This document shows, piece after piece, positions 25,494-34,739 of a DNA stretch of 64,000 bases (position 1 is its first letter; each line of letters begins with the position of its first letter). The position numbers and the translations under genes are program-made. Below the pieces are notes generated by a model that was given only the letters and a program-made list of their open reading frames with translations, had not been told where the DNA came from and did not search any database. Origin of the DNA: Psychrobacillus sp032154225 (lineage in GTDB: Bacteria > Bacillota > Bacilli > Bacillales_A > Planococcaceae); contig NZ_JALDYF010000001.1 of the NCBI RefSeq assembly GCF_032154225.1, positions 1 through 64,000 of the forward strand, read 5' to 3'.

Positions 25494-27158
25494 TTACCTC
25501 GTAAGAACGCTCGAGTAAATATAATTATTTTTGCCATAACTCTTTGCCGTATATAACGCTTGATCTGCTCTATCTACTAATTCATCTACTGTCTTGCCAT
25601 CATTCGGATAAACGGAAATTCCAATAGACGAGGTCGGAGTAAACAAATGATCGTTAATCATCCATCCAATTTGCAACTCATTTCGAAGATCCATAATCGC
25701 TTTCTCCACCTTGTTGCTTATACCATTTACATAATCATCTATTTGCTCGACAATCATGATAAATTCATCTCCACCAACTCGATAAATCGTATGCTCATAA
25801 TCGACTGCTTTTTGCATACATTCACCAAATTTAAATAAAAACTGATCTCCAACATCATGCCCAAATTGATCATTAACCAACTTAAAATCATCACCATCTA
25901 TATAAATCAAAGCAAAATTTGGATATGAATCACTGACAGATTCTATATTTCTAGATACACTATCATGCAATGATCGTCGATTACATAAGCCAGTTAAACT
26001 ATCATGATAAGCCATATGTATTAGTCGCTCTTCTAATGCTTTCTTTTCTGTAATCTCTCTTGAAACGATTACATACCATTTTTCTTGTTCTCCGTCGACA
26101 TCTCGTTGCACTGTTGTGACGGAGGTATCCGTCCAAATAATGTCTTGATGTTTAGATTTCATCAATAATTCCGTTCGAAATACTTTATTTTCATGAACAT
26201 TTGGGATACTATCATCATTACTAAGATCAAAGTTCTCATCTGACGCTAGCTGAAAATAATAGGTACCAAGCAATTCTTCTTTGTCATAATGCAAAACTGA
26301 TTCATGACTTGGAGAGGAATAAAGGACATAACCTTCCTCGTCTGTTATAGCAATCAAATCATTTGAGTAGTCTGTTATTAATTCGAATGTTCTTTCGATA
26401 TTACGAAGTTCACCCAATACTCGATTCTTTTCTGTAATATCAAATTGTATCGTTAAGTATTTGTCAATATCGCCATTTTCGTTTTTGATTGGAACAATAT
26501 TCGCGTTGACCCAGTAAAAAGAACCATTTTTAGTACGATTTCGAATTTGACCACGCCATATGTTCCCGCTTTTTATGGTGTTCCACATATCTTCAAAAAA
26601 AGAGGCATCGTGATAATTCGAATCAATCATTCGAAAAGTTCTTCCGATTAACTCATGTTCTTCAAAATAAGAAGTCGCCAAAAAAACGTTATTGACCATT
26701 TCAATAATGCCATCTTTGTTTGTCATTGCTACTAATGCTGCATCATTAATCCCTTTTTTATAACTTTCCAGAATATATGTAGCATCTTTCATTTCTTGTG
26801 TACGAGAAACTTCTCTTGTCGTTGCTAATATATATTCTATTCCGTCCTCAAAAATAGGAATTGCAGTTGTTTCATTCACATATGATTCATTACAAAGAGA
26901 AAAATGATCTTGATAGAAAACAGATTTCTTCATATGTATCGCACGATTATAGTTTTCAATGATCGTTTTATAGCTAAACTCATCTAGACATTGCTCAAGC
27001 GTACGCCCTAATGGACATTCTTCAAAAATTTCATTCGATTTTTTATTAACATATTGATATACAAATGTGTCTCCAGTTTTTCTCATGAAAAACACATAAT
27101 CTTCAGCTAAATCATATAATAATTTGAATTGGTTCGATGTAATTAATTTTTCTACCAT
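25494..27158 (-). CDS. PAS-domain diguanylate cyclase (GGDEF)
   Basis: A soluble 554-residue protein with three PAS-like sensor segments (about 5-115, 140-250 with a PAC tail YLTIQFDITEKNR, and 255-375 with VIVSREITEKKALEERL). The C-terminal GGDEF domain begins at YHDSLTGLCNRRSL. The catalytic loop is intact (GGDEF at about 462-466), so it should make cyclic di-GMP. The usual inhibitory RxxD site five residues before the loop is absent (the sequence there is DYEH), so product inhibition may be lost. No EAL domain is fused. Confidence 0.9.
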   Translation of the reverse strand: MVEKLITSNQFKLLYDLAEDYVFFMRKTGDTFVYQYVNKKSNEIFEECPLGRTLEQCLDEFSYKTIIENYNRAIHMKKSVFYQDHFSLCNESYVNETTAIPIFEDGIEYILATTREVSRTQEMKDATYILESYKKGINDAALVAMTNKDGIIEMVNNVFLATSYFEEHELIGRTFRMIDSNYHDASFFEDMWNTIKSGNIWRGQIRNRTKNGSFYWVNANIVPIKNENGDIDKYLTIQFDITEKNRVLGELRNIERTFELITDYSNDLIAITDEEGYVLYSSPSHESVLHYDKEELLGTYYFQLASDENFDLSNDDSIPNVHENKVFRTELLMKSKHQDIIWTDTSVTTVQRDVDGEQEKWYVIVSREITEKKALEERLIHMAYHDSLTGLCNRRSLHDSVSRNIESVSDSYPNFALIYIDGDDFKLVNDQFGHDVGDQFLFKFGECMQKAVDYEHTIYRVGGDEFIMIVEQIDDYVNGISNKVEKAIMDLRNELQIGWMINDHLFTPTSSIGISVYPNDGKTVDELVDRADQALYTAKSYGKNNYIYSSVLTR

Positions 27159-27359
27159 AATTTTTAACGTTCCCCTTCAGCTACTTATGTATGTCTCTTA
27201 ATCATATTTATTAAATGGAAAAGATACAAGTCTTTAAGCACGTTTTATAAAAATAATTCTTTACAAAAAATTAATAAATATTGTACTATATTTATCTATG
27301 CAAAATAGATAAAACTTAGTATATTAATAATGCAAATAATTTTATAAGACAAAGTTCGC

Positions 27360-27432
27360 TTTGTCGAGGGAAGGCAAATGGTGCGCCACCAGTTTTGAGC
27401 TGGTTCTAGTAGGTTCGATTCCTACCCCGAAA
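27360..27432 (+). other. tRNA-like element (degenerate tRNA or mimic)
   Basis: Two tRNA arms are clear. An anticodon-like arm has ACCAG (27388-27392), loop TTTTGAG and CTGGT (27400-27404). A T-arm has GTAGG, loop TTCGATT and CCTAC (27409-27425). They are separated by a normal 4-nt variable region. The 3' acceptor strand would be CCCGAAA, but the 5' side reads TTTGTCGAGGG and pairs only imperfectly, and the D-arm is poor (GGC/GCC only). The loop would read UUG (Gln) if aligned canonically. I see no CCA. It is either a decaying tRNA or a regulatory mimic in the leader of the next gene. Confidence 0.45.
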
Positions 27433-27467
27433 TTTTTTATGCAATACGAAGTGAAAAATTTCAGGGG
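27426..27467 (+). promoter_or_regulatory. Hairpin sequestering the ribosome site of the GNAT gene
   Basis: CCCCGAAATTTTT and AAAAATTTCAGGGG can pair with one bulged A. The 3' arm includes the AGGGGA ribosome site at 27463-27468, and the 5' arm is the acceptor-like strand of the tRNA-like element. Folding of one would exclude the other. Confidence 0.5.
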
Positions 27468-27474
27468 AACTAGA

Positions 27475-28062
27475 ATGACTATGCTCATATTTGGTTCTTT
27501 TAAAGGGGCGCTTTTTTTGATTAAAAAACGAGAATTACAAGAATGTACATCGCTTTACGAACTAATGGCAGAACCAAGTGTTATGAAATACGTTCGGTAT
27601 AAAGCGGATTCTGCTGATGAATATTGGTTTATGACGAGACAGTTAATGGAAGAGGAAGAAAAAGGCTTAGCAATAACAAGAACAATCATTAGTGATTTTG
27701 GTCAACCAATAGGTACGATCAACTTGTTTGATATAGAAGACGGAGCTGGATTTCTCGGCACATGGATCGGTAAGCCGTTCCAAGGACTTGGATACAATAA
27801 AAAAGCGAAAGAACAATTTCTAGAAGAGTTGTTTTTCGAATTGGACATTCATTCCGTATTTTTACGTATTCGAAAAACGAATGTGCAAAGCATCCGCGCA
27901 ACCGAAAAACTCCGTTATGCACAAAACGCTAACACAACACACCCTTCTATTTATGAAGCGATTAACAAAGAGGACGACATATTCGACCTTTACCATATTT
28001 CTAAAGACTTATTCCATTTTGTCATGCTACAAGAAAATAACGTTGAAGAACAGGCAATGTGA
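27475..28062 (+). CDS. GNAT-family N-acetyltransferase (RimJ/RimL-like)
   Basis: The ATG at 27475 is chosen because AGGGGA precedes it and the frame further upstream runs through the tRNA-like element. The 195-residue protein begins with the typical ribosomal-acetyltransferase-like block (LYELMAEPSVMKYVRY) and has the strand DFGQPIGTINLFDIE, acetyl-CoA loop GTWIGKPFQGLGYNKKAKEQ and FLRIRKTNVQSIRATEKL. It should transfer acetyl from acetyl-CoA to an amine, possibly a protein N-terminus or small molecule. The leader structure suggests translational control. Confidence 0.8.
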   Translation: MTMLIFGSFKGALFLIKKRELQECTSLYELMAEPSVMKYVRYKADSADEYWFMTRQLMEEEEKGLAITRTIISDFGQPIGTINLFDIEDGAGFLGTWIGKPFQGLGYNKKAKEQFLEELFFELDIHSVFLRIRKTNVQSIRATEKLRYAQNANTTHPSIYEAINKEDDIFDLYHISKDLFHFVMLQENNVEEQAM

Positions 28063-28068
28063 TCTGTA

Positions 28069-28110
28069 AAAAAGCTTCCGTCAAACGTTTCATTTGACGG
28101 AAGCTTCTTA
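28069..28110. terminator. Strong bidirectional terminator
   Basis: AAGCTTCCGTCAAA and TTTGACGGAAGCTT form a long stem with T-rich flanks between the convergent GNAT and murG genes. Confidence 0.9.
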
Positions 28111-29184
28111 TTTTTTGTATGTTAGCAAAACTTCCGTAAATTGGTCTGGCGTTTTAGAAGGAGTTGCATTATATTGTTGTTCTAATATTTCTTCCTTATT
28201 GTTTACTAATGCAGTTACTGATTCCATAAACGTTATCGAAGTTAAATTTTCTTCTGTTAGTACAGTTGCATACCCTTTTTGTTCAAAGTAGTTTGCATTT
28301 AACACCTGATCTCCTCTGCTAGCTTGGAGAGACAAAGGAATTAGTAGCATTGGTTTTTTTAGCTCTAAAAACTCAAAAATCGAATTGGACCCCGCTCTGC
28401 TTATTACATAATTCGACATTTTCAACAAATGAGGCAATTCATTCGTTACATATTCAAATGCAATATAATTCGGTTTTTTAACAAATGTTGGATTTAAATT
28501 TCCTTTTCCACAAAGGTGAATAATTTGATATTTTCTCGTCAGTTCATCGATGTTTTCAAGAATTGCTTCATTTATTTTTGCAGCACCTTGGCTTCCACCC
28601 ATAATGATAATCGTTTCTTTGCTTGCGTCAAAGCCTGTCAGTTGCTCTGCTATTTTGTCGTCCCCTTGAAATAAGTCTGGGCGAATAATAGCGCCAATGG
28701 CAGATGCTTTTTCACTCGGCAAATATTTGATCGTTTCTTCAAACACTGTAAATATATGACCAGCAAAAGAAGAGGCTATTTTATTTGCTAATCCTGGTGT
28801 TAAATCTGATTCATGGATCACTACCGGAATATTTGCAAGTTTAGCCGCTAATACGACAGGAACGGAAACAAATCCACCTTTAGAAAATACTAGAGAGGGT
28901 TTCGTTTTTCTCAGTACATTTAGCGCCTGAAGTGTGCCGTACATTACTTTAAATGGGTCCGAAAAGTTTTTTACGGAAAAATATCTTCTTAGCTTTCCAT
29001 TTGAAATAGCGTGGTAAGGAATTTTAGGGAAGTTATCTTGGATTAATGTCTTTTCTATTCCATCATGTGAACCAATATAATGTACGTTATACCCTTTTTT
29101 CATTAACTCTGGAATAATCGCTTGGTTTAACGAAACATGACCAGCCGTTCCTCCACCTGTTAATACAATTGTGTTATTATTCAT
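28108..29184 (-). CDS. murG: UDP-GlcNAc:undecaprenyl-pyrophosphoryl-MurNAc-pentapeptide GlcNAc transferase
   Basis: The 358-residue peripheral membrane glycosyltransferase makes lipid II from lipid I. The N-terminal G-loop GGGTAGHVS (about residues 10-18), the second loop KGGFVSVPVVLAA, the nucleotide-binding MGGSQGAAKINEA and the C-terminal SRAGSNSIFEFLELKKP are all present. GGAG precedes the ATG. It stands outside the usual mur/fts cluster, as in those Bacillales that carry an undecaprenyldiphospho-muramoylpentapeptide transferase elsewhere; a second copy may exist in the genome. Confidence 0.9.
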   Translation of the reverse strand: MNNNTIVLTGGGTAGHVSLNQAIIPELMKKGYNVHYIGSHDGIEKTLIQDNFPKIPYHAISNGKLRRYFSVKNFSDPFKVMYGTLQALNVLRKTKPSLVFSKGGFVSVPVVLAAKLANIPVVIHESDLTPGLANKIASSFAGHIFTVFEETIKYLPSEKASAIGAIIRPDLFQGDDKIAEQLTGFDASKETIIIMGGSQGAAKINEAILENIDELTRKYQIIHLCGKGNLNPTFVKKPNYIAFEYVTNELPHLLKMSNYVISRAGSNSIFEFLELKKPMLLIPLSLQASRGDQVLNANYFEQKGYATVLTEENLTSITFMESVTALVNNKEEILEQQYNATPSKTPDQFTEVLLTYKK

Positions 29185-29813
29185 TCATAATCTCCTAACT
29201 TATATAAAACTTCACGTCTGTGGATTATCCTATTTCTTGAAAATTTGTGCTAATAGGAAAAAACGAATATCCTTTAATACTTAAACACTCGTTTTCGACT
29301 TGCATTACTTCCTCATTCGTACTTTACATATAATGCGTCTTAATGGTAGTTTCCACTACAGGGGTGGACGCTTTCCGCGGGCGTTGCCTCTTTCGCTTCA
29401 ATCCAATGGAGGTTGCTACTTACTTAGAATGGAAGCGATATTTCATAGAAAAGCGAACGAATGAATAGTTTTCCAGCTAAATACGAAGTGTGGCAAATAT
29501 TTAGGTAAATTCAACTAGACAAGTATTGAATAAGTGCAAATTAATCGTCACTTTTATAGATAAGTCCAAATCTCCATGAATAATAACCTATATAAAAAGC
29601 GAAACACTTGATGCCGTAGCGCGTCGGGCCGCATGAGCCGAAGTATGAGACCCACTTGGGCGCAGCACAAGTTGGCTCATGCAAGGTGCGGCAAGCGCGA
29701 AGGCATAGTGGCTATTTTTTAAGACACACTTTATGTAGAAAACGAACGGAAATACAAAATTGATTAAAATAGTTAATCAACAGGCGTGATAAAACTTTAA
29801 AGGATGTGCTCAA
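29185..29813. repeat. Intergenic region with a GC-rich repeat-like segment
   Basis: About 630 bp with no convincing ORF. Around 29340-29430 it carries a GC-rich sequence with GTGGACGCTTTCCGCGGGCG, of a type scattered in Bacillales intergenic DNA. From 29612 a folded element follows, listed separately. The remainder is plain AT-rich sequence. Confidence 0.5.
29612..29705. ncRNA. GC-rich multi-stem element, candidate structured RNA or REP-like repeat
   Basis: Nested complementary pairs are seen: TGCC/GGCA and GCGCG/CGCG at the outside, GCATGAGCC (29631-29639) with GGCTCATGC (29674-29682), and ACTTG with CAAGT at the centre. Base composition is far more GC-rich than the flanks. No ORF with a ribosome site covers it. 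Whether it is transcribed is not visible. Confidence 0.45.
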
Positions 29814-31172
29814 ATGCACGAAACTACAACTCTCACGAATAAAAGCGTTCATATGATCAAAATTGTACTACCTATTTTAATAACACAAGTTGCTCTTTAT
29901 TTAATGACTTTTTTCGACGTCTTAATGACTAGTAAATATAGTATTCATCATTTAGCAGGTGTTTCGATTGGCTCCTCTATTTGGCTTCCTGTATACACCG
30001 CGTTAACTGGTATATTAATAGGAATTACGCCAATTGTAGCACAATTAATGGGCGCAAAAAAGGAGAAAGATGTACGTACCTTTGTACAGCAAGGATTTTT
30101 TATAGCAATTGGATTAGCATTCATTGTTTTTCTAGGTATTTTATTGTTCATAGATCCTTTGTTAAATCTTATACCCCTTGAAGATAGTGTACGCATTGTT
30201 GCGAAGAAATATTTGTATATGATGAGTATTGGACTTATACCACTATTTCTATATAGCGTACTTCGATCATTTATCGATGCATTAGGACGCACACGCGTTT
30301 CGATGTTCATCACATTGCTATCTGCACCAATTAATATTGCGCTCAATTATGTGTTCATTTACGGAAAGTTTGGTATTCCCGCAATGGGTGGGGTTGGAGC
30401 GGGCCTTGCTTCTGCACTTACTTACTGGTTAATTCTCTTCATCGCTATTATCATTGTTTTACGTATGAAGCCTTTTGCTGAACTTTCGATATTTAGCAGC
30501 TGGAGTAAACCTTCTCTAGTGAAAATTGGTGCGCTAACAAAAATTGGTGTCCCAATTGGCTTATCTCTTTTTGCAGAAACAACGATTTTTTCTGCGGTTA
30601 CGATACTCATGAGTACTTATTCTACGCAAGTTATTTCCGCTCATCAAATTGCGATGAATTTTACTTCCCTTCTATATATGGTTCCGTTGAGTATCGCGAT
30701 GGGTGCAACTATTCTTATCGGGCATGAAGTCGGAGCAAAACGGTACAAGGATGCGAGGGTCTATAGTTGGTTAAGCGTTGCAACAGCTATCTTCTTTAGT
30801 TTTATATCCTCGTCTATCCTATTATTGTTTAGAGAGCAAATAGCGTCTATTTATACTGCTGATCAAGCTGTTATTACATTAACCGTACAATTCTTTTTCT
30901 TTGCTGCATTGTTTCAGCTTTCAGATGCGATTCAAGCGCCAGTTCAAGGGGCACTGCGAGGGTATAAAGACGTTACCGTTACATTTATCATGGCCATTGT
31001 TTCTTATTGGATAATCGGCTTACCAACAGGATATATATTAGCAAATTACACTTCGTTCGAGCGTTTTGGCTATTGGATTGGATTAATTGTCGGACTTACA
31101 GTAGGTGCAATTACGCTTGGGATTAGACTTGTATACTTGCATAAAAAAATAGCAAAAAACGACACATTGTGA
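29814..31172 (+). CDS. MATE-family multidrug efflux transporter
   Basis: A 452-residue membrane protein with 12 predicted helices in two homologous halves. The first helix opens with VHMIKIVLPILITQVALYLM, and Pro/Gly-rich re-entrant features (GITPIVAQLMGAKK and its second-half counterpart MGATILIGHEVGAKR) mark the MATE fold. It would use a Na+ or H+ gradient to export cationic drugs or metabolites. AAAGGATG precedes the ATG. It stands alone with its own terminator. Substrate unknown. Confidence 0.9.
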   Translation: MHETTTLTNKSVHMIKIVLPILITQVALYLMTFFDVLMTSKYSIHHLAGVSIGSSIWLPVYTALTGILIGITPIVAQLMGAKKEKDVRTFVQQGFFIAIGLAFIVFLGILLFIDPLLNLIPLEDSVRIVAKKYLYMMSIGLIPLFLYSVLRSFIDALGRTRVSMFITLLSAPINIALNYVFIYGKFGIPAMGGVGAGLASALTYWLILFIAIIIVLRMKPFAELSIFSSWSKPSLVKIGALTKIGVPIGLSLFAETTIFSAVTILMSTYSTQVISAHQIAMNFTSLLYMVPLSIAMGATILIGHEVGAKRYKDARVYSWLSVATAIFFSFISSSILLLFREQIASIYTADQAVITLTVQFFFFAALFQLSDAIQAPVQGALRGYKDVTVTFIMAIVSYWIIGLPTGYILANYTSFERFGYWIGLIVGLTVGAITLGIRLVYLHKKIAKNDTL

Positions 31173-31190
31173 TTTGCGTCGTTTTAGTCT
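31158..31190. terminator. Terminator after the MATE gene
   Basis: AAAACGAC and GTCGTTTT pair around a 14-nt loop between convergent genes; the stem overlaps the end of the MATE gene. Confidence 0.75.
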
Positions 31191-32251
31191 AGTACTCCTG
31201 TGTCCGTAATTTCAACTTGGACTTTTGGGATAATCGTTAAAGTGGGATAAATTTCTTTCCACTTTTTTTCTTTGAAAACATCTGGATGGAATGCCCGAGC
31301 GATCCTCCCTATACCAAGTGCGTCTGTATTCGATTCATGTAAAATTTCTACAACTTTTTCCATATCACTTGTCATCTTTTCTTGTATAAATTTTTCTAAT
31401 TTCTTCTTCCTATTTTCATCAAGTAAATGATTTTCATAATACTCCATTATCCCAACTTTTAGTCGATAATCTATCGTTATAGTTGTTCCTTCCCATTTCA
31501 TCATCCGCTTAATACGATTTATTCTAAACGATACTGGAACCTCATTATCTATATAGGACACATTCGCGTATTTTCCTATTTTATCTTTCATAACTTGCAA
31601 TAGCAGTGATTCTACATGATTAAGTGTTTTACCAGTAAATTTTTGGCCGTCAAAAAGCGCTAATCCTACAACTTCTGGTACTCCATTTTCAGACGAAATT
31701 TTGACATAAGGTAATGTTAAGTCAATCGCTTCATCCATTAAATAAGAACAGGCAAGCTGCAAGTCGATATTGGGGAATACTGATTTGTGGATAAATCCTT
31801 GCACCAGTTCACTATAATAATTATTTACATCATCCCCCATCTTCTCTCCAAATTTTATAAAAGGCTCTGGGTCCCCTTCCGTTACTAATAAGTATGTGTT
31901 TAGCCGATTTCTTGCGTTTCTGTAATATTGATCTAATAGATGATAAAGCTCTTTCTCCGCTAATTCATCCGATATTAATATGCTGGAAAGTTTCGATAAG
32001 TCAATTCCTTCATTTACTTGCAAATCCACCTTCTGTCTAAGATCCTCTATAGAGGTTCCGTCTACGGTTATATAGCTATATTCGGTGGTGTTACGCTGTT
32101 TTCCCGGAAGCCCATAATAACCTTTTAAATGACCTACTTCCCCATCAAATGCCACCATTGGTACACTCACAATATTTTTATTTAACCGTTCATCCCAGCA
32201 ACCACTTAACAATACTGTAACTAGTAGTATAATACTAAACTTTTTTTTCAC
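31184..32251 (-). CDS. Ger(x)C family spore germination lipoprotein (C subunit)
   Basis: A GTG start follows GGAGG. The 355-residue product is a lipoprotein with lipobox LLSGC (Cys18) and the family opening CWDERLNKNIVSVPMVAFD, then the three-domain Ger(x)C body ending with PTLTIIPKVQVEITDTG. It is the C subunit of a GerA-type nutrient receptor in the spore inner membrane. Its start overlaps the B-subunit stop by 17 bp, in the order A-B-C. Confidence 0.93.
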   Translation of the reverse strand: MKKKFSIILLVTVLLSGCWDERLNKNIVSVPMVAFDGEVGHLKGYYGLPGKQRNTTEYSYITVDGTSIEDLRQKVDLQVNEGIDLSKLSSILISDELAEKELYHLLDQYYRNARNRLNTYLLVTEGDPEPFIKFGEKMGDDVNNYYSELVQGFIHKSVFPNIDLQLACSYLMDEAIDLTLPYVKISSENGVPEVVGLALFDGQKFTGKTLNHVESLLLQVMKDKIGKYANVSYIDNEVPVSFRINRIKRMMKWEGTTITIDYRLKVGIMEYYENHLLDENRKKKLEKFIQEKMTSDMEKVVEILHESNTDALGIGRIARAFHPDVFKEKKWKEIYPTLTIIPKVQVEITDTGVLD

Positions 32252-33269
32252 GTAATGACTTCCTCCATCCCTTTAACATGATGAATAACGGAAACAGTAA
32301 GCCAAAAAAGTAATGTCCATACATTAATATGTCATGTGACTTTTTTACTAATTCACGAGTAATAAGAAACAAAGGTAGTATGGACACAAGGAAGTGAATG
32401 AACACTGTAAATTTAATACTTCTCGTGTACATTGTTTTATATAAGGATAAGCCCAAAAACATAAACAGAACAACCGAAATTACACTCCATGTCATCCAAA
32501 TATACGTAAAAAACAAGTCCAGTCTTTGTAAAAAAGTAATCTCTTGAGATTTCAGCAAATACATGATTGTTACTGGAATGATTTTTATTTCCTCCAGTGA
32601 GAAAAATAATAAAACATATAAAATCGTAATAACAAAAAATAACGTTAATATAAGCTGATAAAGAGCAATACTTCGAAATTTTAGTTCTTTTTTATCTTCT
32701 ACAAAAGGTCGAAGTATTAAAAAAGCTTCTATTCCTATAAACGCATACATTGTTTGTCCTACCCCGTCAATCCATTGTTTACTATCTATTTGCCCAAACG
32801 GAAATAAGTTGGTCCATATTAAATCTTTTGTAGCAAGACTTAGCATTGCCAAAAAAATTACAATAAACGGGATTAATATAACTGAAATGTTTAGTGCTAC
32901 TGCATATTTACTAAGATTCGCGTACAGCGAAACAATCACCATTAAGCTAATGACAATATAAGCAGGAGTTTGTGGGAATGCCCATACTTCTAGTATAAAG
33001 TCGATATAGGCCAAAAAAGTGACAACAATCGTGTACCAATATATCTGATATAACCATTTTTCAAATTTATTTAACTGAAAGTATTTATAATACTTATTGA
33101 AAATATGAAGAATAAATAAGTGAAATAAACTTACCGCGATAAAAATTAACCAAGAATTTTGTTCCGCAGCCTTTATTACACGTGATTGGACAGAGATAAA
33201 AACAGTACCTGTCTGTAAAATGAATAAAAATAAAAAAAGCTGCTTATTTGATAATGTCCACTTAGTCAT
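32235..33269 (-). CDS. GerAB/YndE-type spore germination permease (B subunit)
   Basis: I start at MTKWTLSNKQ (ATG 33267-33269), which overlaps the A-subunit stop by 8 bp; the longer frame inside the A gene is not used. The 344-residue protein has about ten membrane helices of the amino-acid-permease type (for example YVLLFFSLEEIKIIPVTIMY between helices). B subunits bind the germinant and sense nutrients such as amino acids. Which nutrient cannot be told from the sequence. Confidence 0.92.
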   Translation of the reverse strand: MTKWTLSNKQLFLFLFILQTGTVFISVQSRVIKAAEQNSWLIFIAVSLFHLFILHIFNKYYKYFQLNKFEKWLYQIYWYTIVVTFLAYIDFILEVWAFPQTPAYIVISLMVIVSLYANLSKYAVALNISVILIPFIVIFLAMLSLATKDLIWTNLFPFGQIDSKQWIDGVGQTMYAFIGIEAFLILRPFVEDKKELKFRSIALYQLILTLFFVITILYVLLFFSLEEIKIIPVTIMYLLKSQEITFLQRLDLFFTYIWMTWSVISVVLFMFLGLSLYKTMYTRSIKFTVFIHFLVSILPLFLITRELVKKSHDILMYGHYFFGLLFPLFIMLKGWRKSLREKKV

Positions 33270-34686
33270 GTTTCTTTTTTCCTTTTTTACTGAATAAGTA
33301 GAAATTGCGCTGCTGTGGAACTTGCTTATAATATGGAAGACGGAAAAAGATCGATTTAATTTTAGTAGGTTCAAATGGAATAATAGGGCTTAAATATGGT
33401 CGATTTAATGATTGCAAGTTTAATAAATGAATGAACAATAGCATCGAGCCTATTACGATACCAAAAAAACCAAACATCGATGCTAAAACCATAAATGGAA
33501 ACCGCAATAAACGCACTGTTGTATTCATTTCTACCGAAGGCACTACAAAACTAGCCAAAGCCGTAGAAGCAACTACTATAACCATTAAATTGGATGCCAG
33601 CCCTGCCGCTACAATAGCATCTCCTATTACAAGACCTCCAACGACACCAATCGTCTGCCCAATTGGACTTGGCAACCGAATGCTAGCTTCTCGAATAAGC
33701 TCTATCAACAGCTCCAGCAATAGTGCTTCAAAAATCGGCCTAAACGGAATATTAGCTACCGAACTTTTCACTTGTTCTCCAAGATCAATCGGCATAATTT
33801 CAAAATGAAAGCTAACAACTGCAATATAAAACGCAGGTAAAAAAATGGCCGTAAAAAAGCTAGCTAGTCGAACTAGTCGATAAAAGGACCCAACTAATAC
33901 TCTTCCATTAAAATCATCCGGAGATTCATAGAACGTAAATAATGTAATTGGGCCAATTAAAGCTGTTGGATCTGAATCAGAAAATATAATGATTTTTCCA
34001 TCCACTAAATTAGCAACCGCTCTATCTGGCCGTTCTGTATTTAGGAATTGGGGAAACGGCGACCAAATGACATCTTCTAAATAATCTTCTAGTTGACCAG
34101 AACTATAAATCATTTCTGCTTCAATGCGATCTAATCTTGCTTTGAGAACTTTCAATGCTTCATTATCTACTTTTGTTGTCAAATAAATAATCGAAACAGT
34201 TGTATTTGATTTTGCCCCAATCGTATGTTTTTCAATTTTTAAATCTGGTGATTTAAGCTTTTTTCTTATTAAGTTAATATTGACGTCTAAATTCTCTACG
34301 AAGCCATCATGCCCTCCTCTTACTACATACTCATTTTCAGGAGATGATGGTTCGCGAGAAGCAATTTTCGGCAATAAAATTCGAATCATTTTGTCTGTTT
34401 TAGGAAATACGATGACCGTTTCTCCATTACAAATACTTTCTCTAAACTGTTTTATCGTAAAAGTCATTTCTTCCGAAAAAGCCGTTTGTCCATACTCTGC
34501 TTCCCCAGCCTCAAACTTTCTTTGAATCGTTTGTAGTTGTTCCATTACGACTGCTGTGTCAATCATTGTGGAATAATAGCAGAGAATGACATGCTCTTCA
34601 TTCCAAACGAGCTCTTTGGCAATAAAATCAAATGCTTGAGAAAATTCGTTTTCTAAAGATTCTACTATCTCTTTATATGAAACCAT
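33262..34686 (-). CDS. GerA-family spore germination protein (A subunit)
   Basis: The 474-residue protein has a cytosolic N-terminal half with the family phrases RGGHDGFVENLDVNINLIRK and ESPDDFNGR. The membrane half from about residue 280 contains LPAFYIAVVSFHFEIMP, the conserved RPIFEALLLELLIELIREA and GIVIGSMLLFIHLLNLQSL. A subunits form the oligomeric ion channel of the germinant receptor. GAGGTG precedes the ATG. It is the first gene of a tight three-gene operon, normally expressed in the forespore under SigG. I could not find a convincing SigG promoter by eye. Confidence 0.95.
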   Translation of the reverse strand: MVSYKEIVESLENEFSQAFDFIAKELVWNEEHVILCYYSTMIDTAVVMEQLQTIQRKFEAGEAEYGQTAFSEEMTFTIKQFRESICNGETVIVFPKTDKMIRILLPKIASREPSSPENEYVVRGGHDGFVENLDVNINLIRKKLKSPDLKIEKHTIGAKSNTTVSIIYLTTKVDNEALKVLKARLDRIEAEMIYSSGQLEDYLEDVIWSPFPQFLNTERPDRAVANLVDGKIIIFSDSDPTALIGPITLFTFYESPDDFNGRVLVGSFYRLVRLASFFTAIFLPAFYIAVVSFHFEIMPIDLGEQVKSSVANIPFRPIFEALLLELLIELIREASIRLPSPIGQTIGVVGGLVIGDAIVAAGLASNLMVIVVASTALASFVVPSVEMNTTVRLLRFPFMVLASMFGFFGIVIGSMLLFIHLLNLQSLNRPYLSPIIPFEPTKIKSIFFRLPYYKQVPQQRNFYLFSKKGKKKHD

Positions 34687-34739
34687 TCGCTCACCTCTTC
34701 ATTGGAAAGTGTGTGCAATTTTTTTTGAATGTAAACGTA

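Noticed and set aside
27360..27432. Functional tRNA-Gln gene
   Set aside because: Acceptor stem mismatched, D-arm incomplete, no CCA; kept only as a tRNA-like element.
27361..27474. N-terminal extension of the GNAT protein
   Set aside because: It would translate the tRNA-like arms; the AGGGGA site marks the ATG at 27475.
33270..33374. Longer N-terminus for the GerB-type permease
   Set aside because: That extension lies in the A-subunit gene and lacks a ribosome site; the ATG at 33267-33269 fits the family start.
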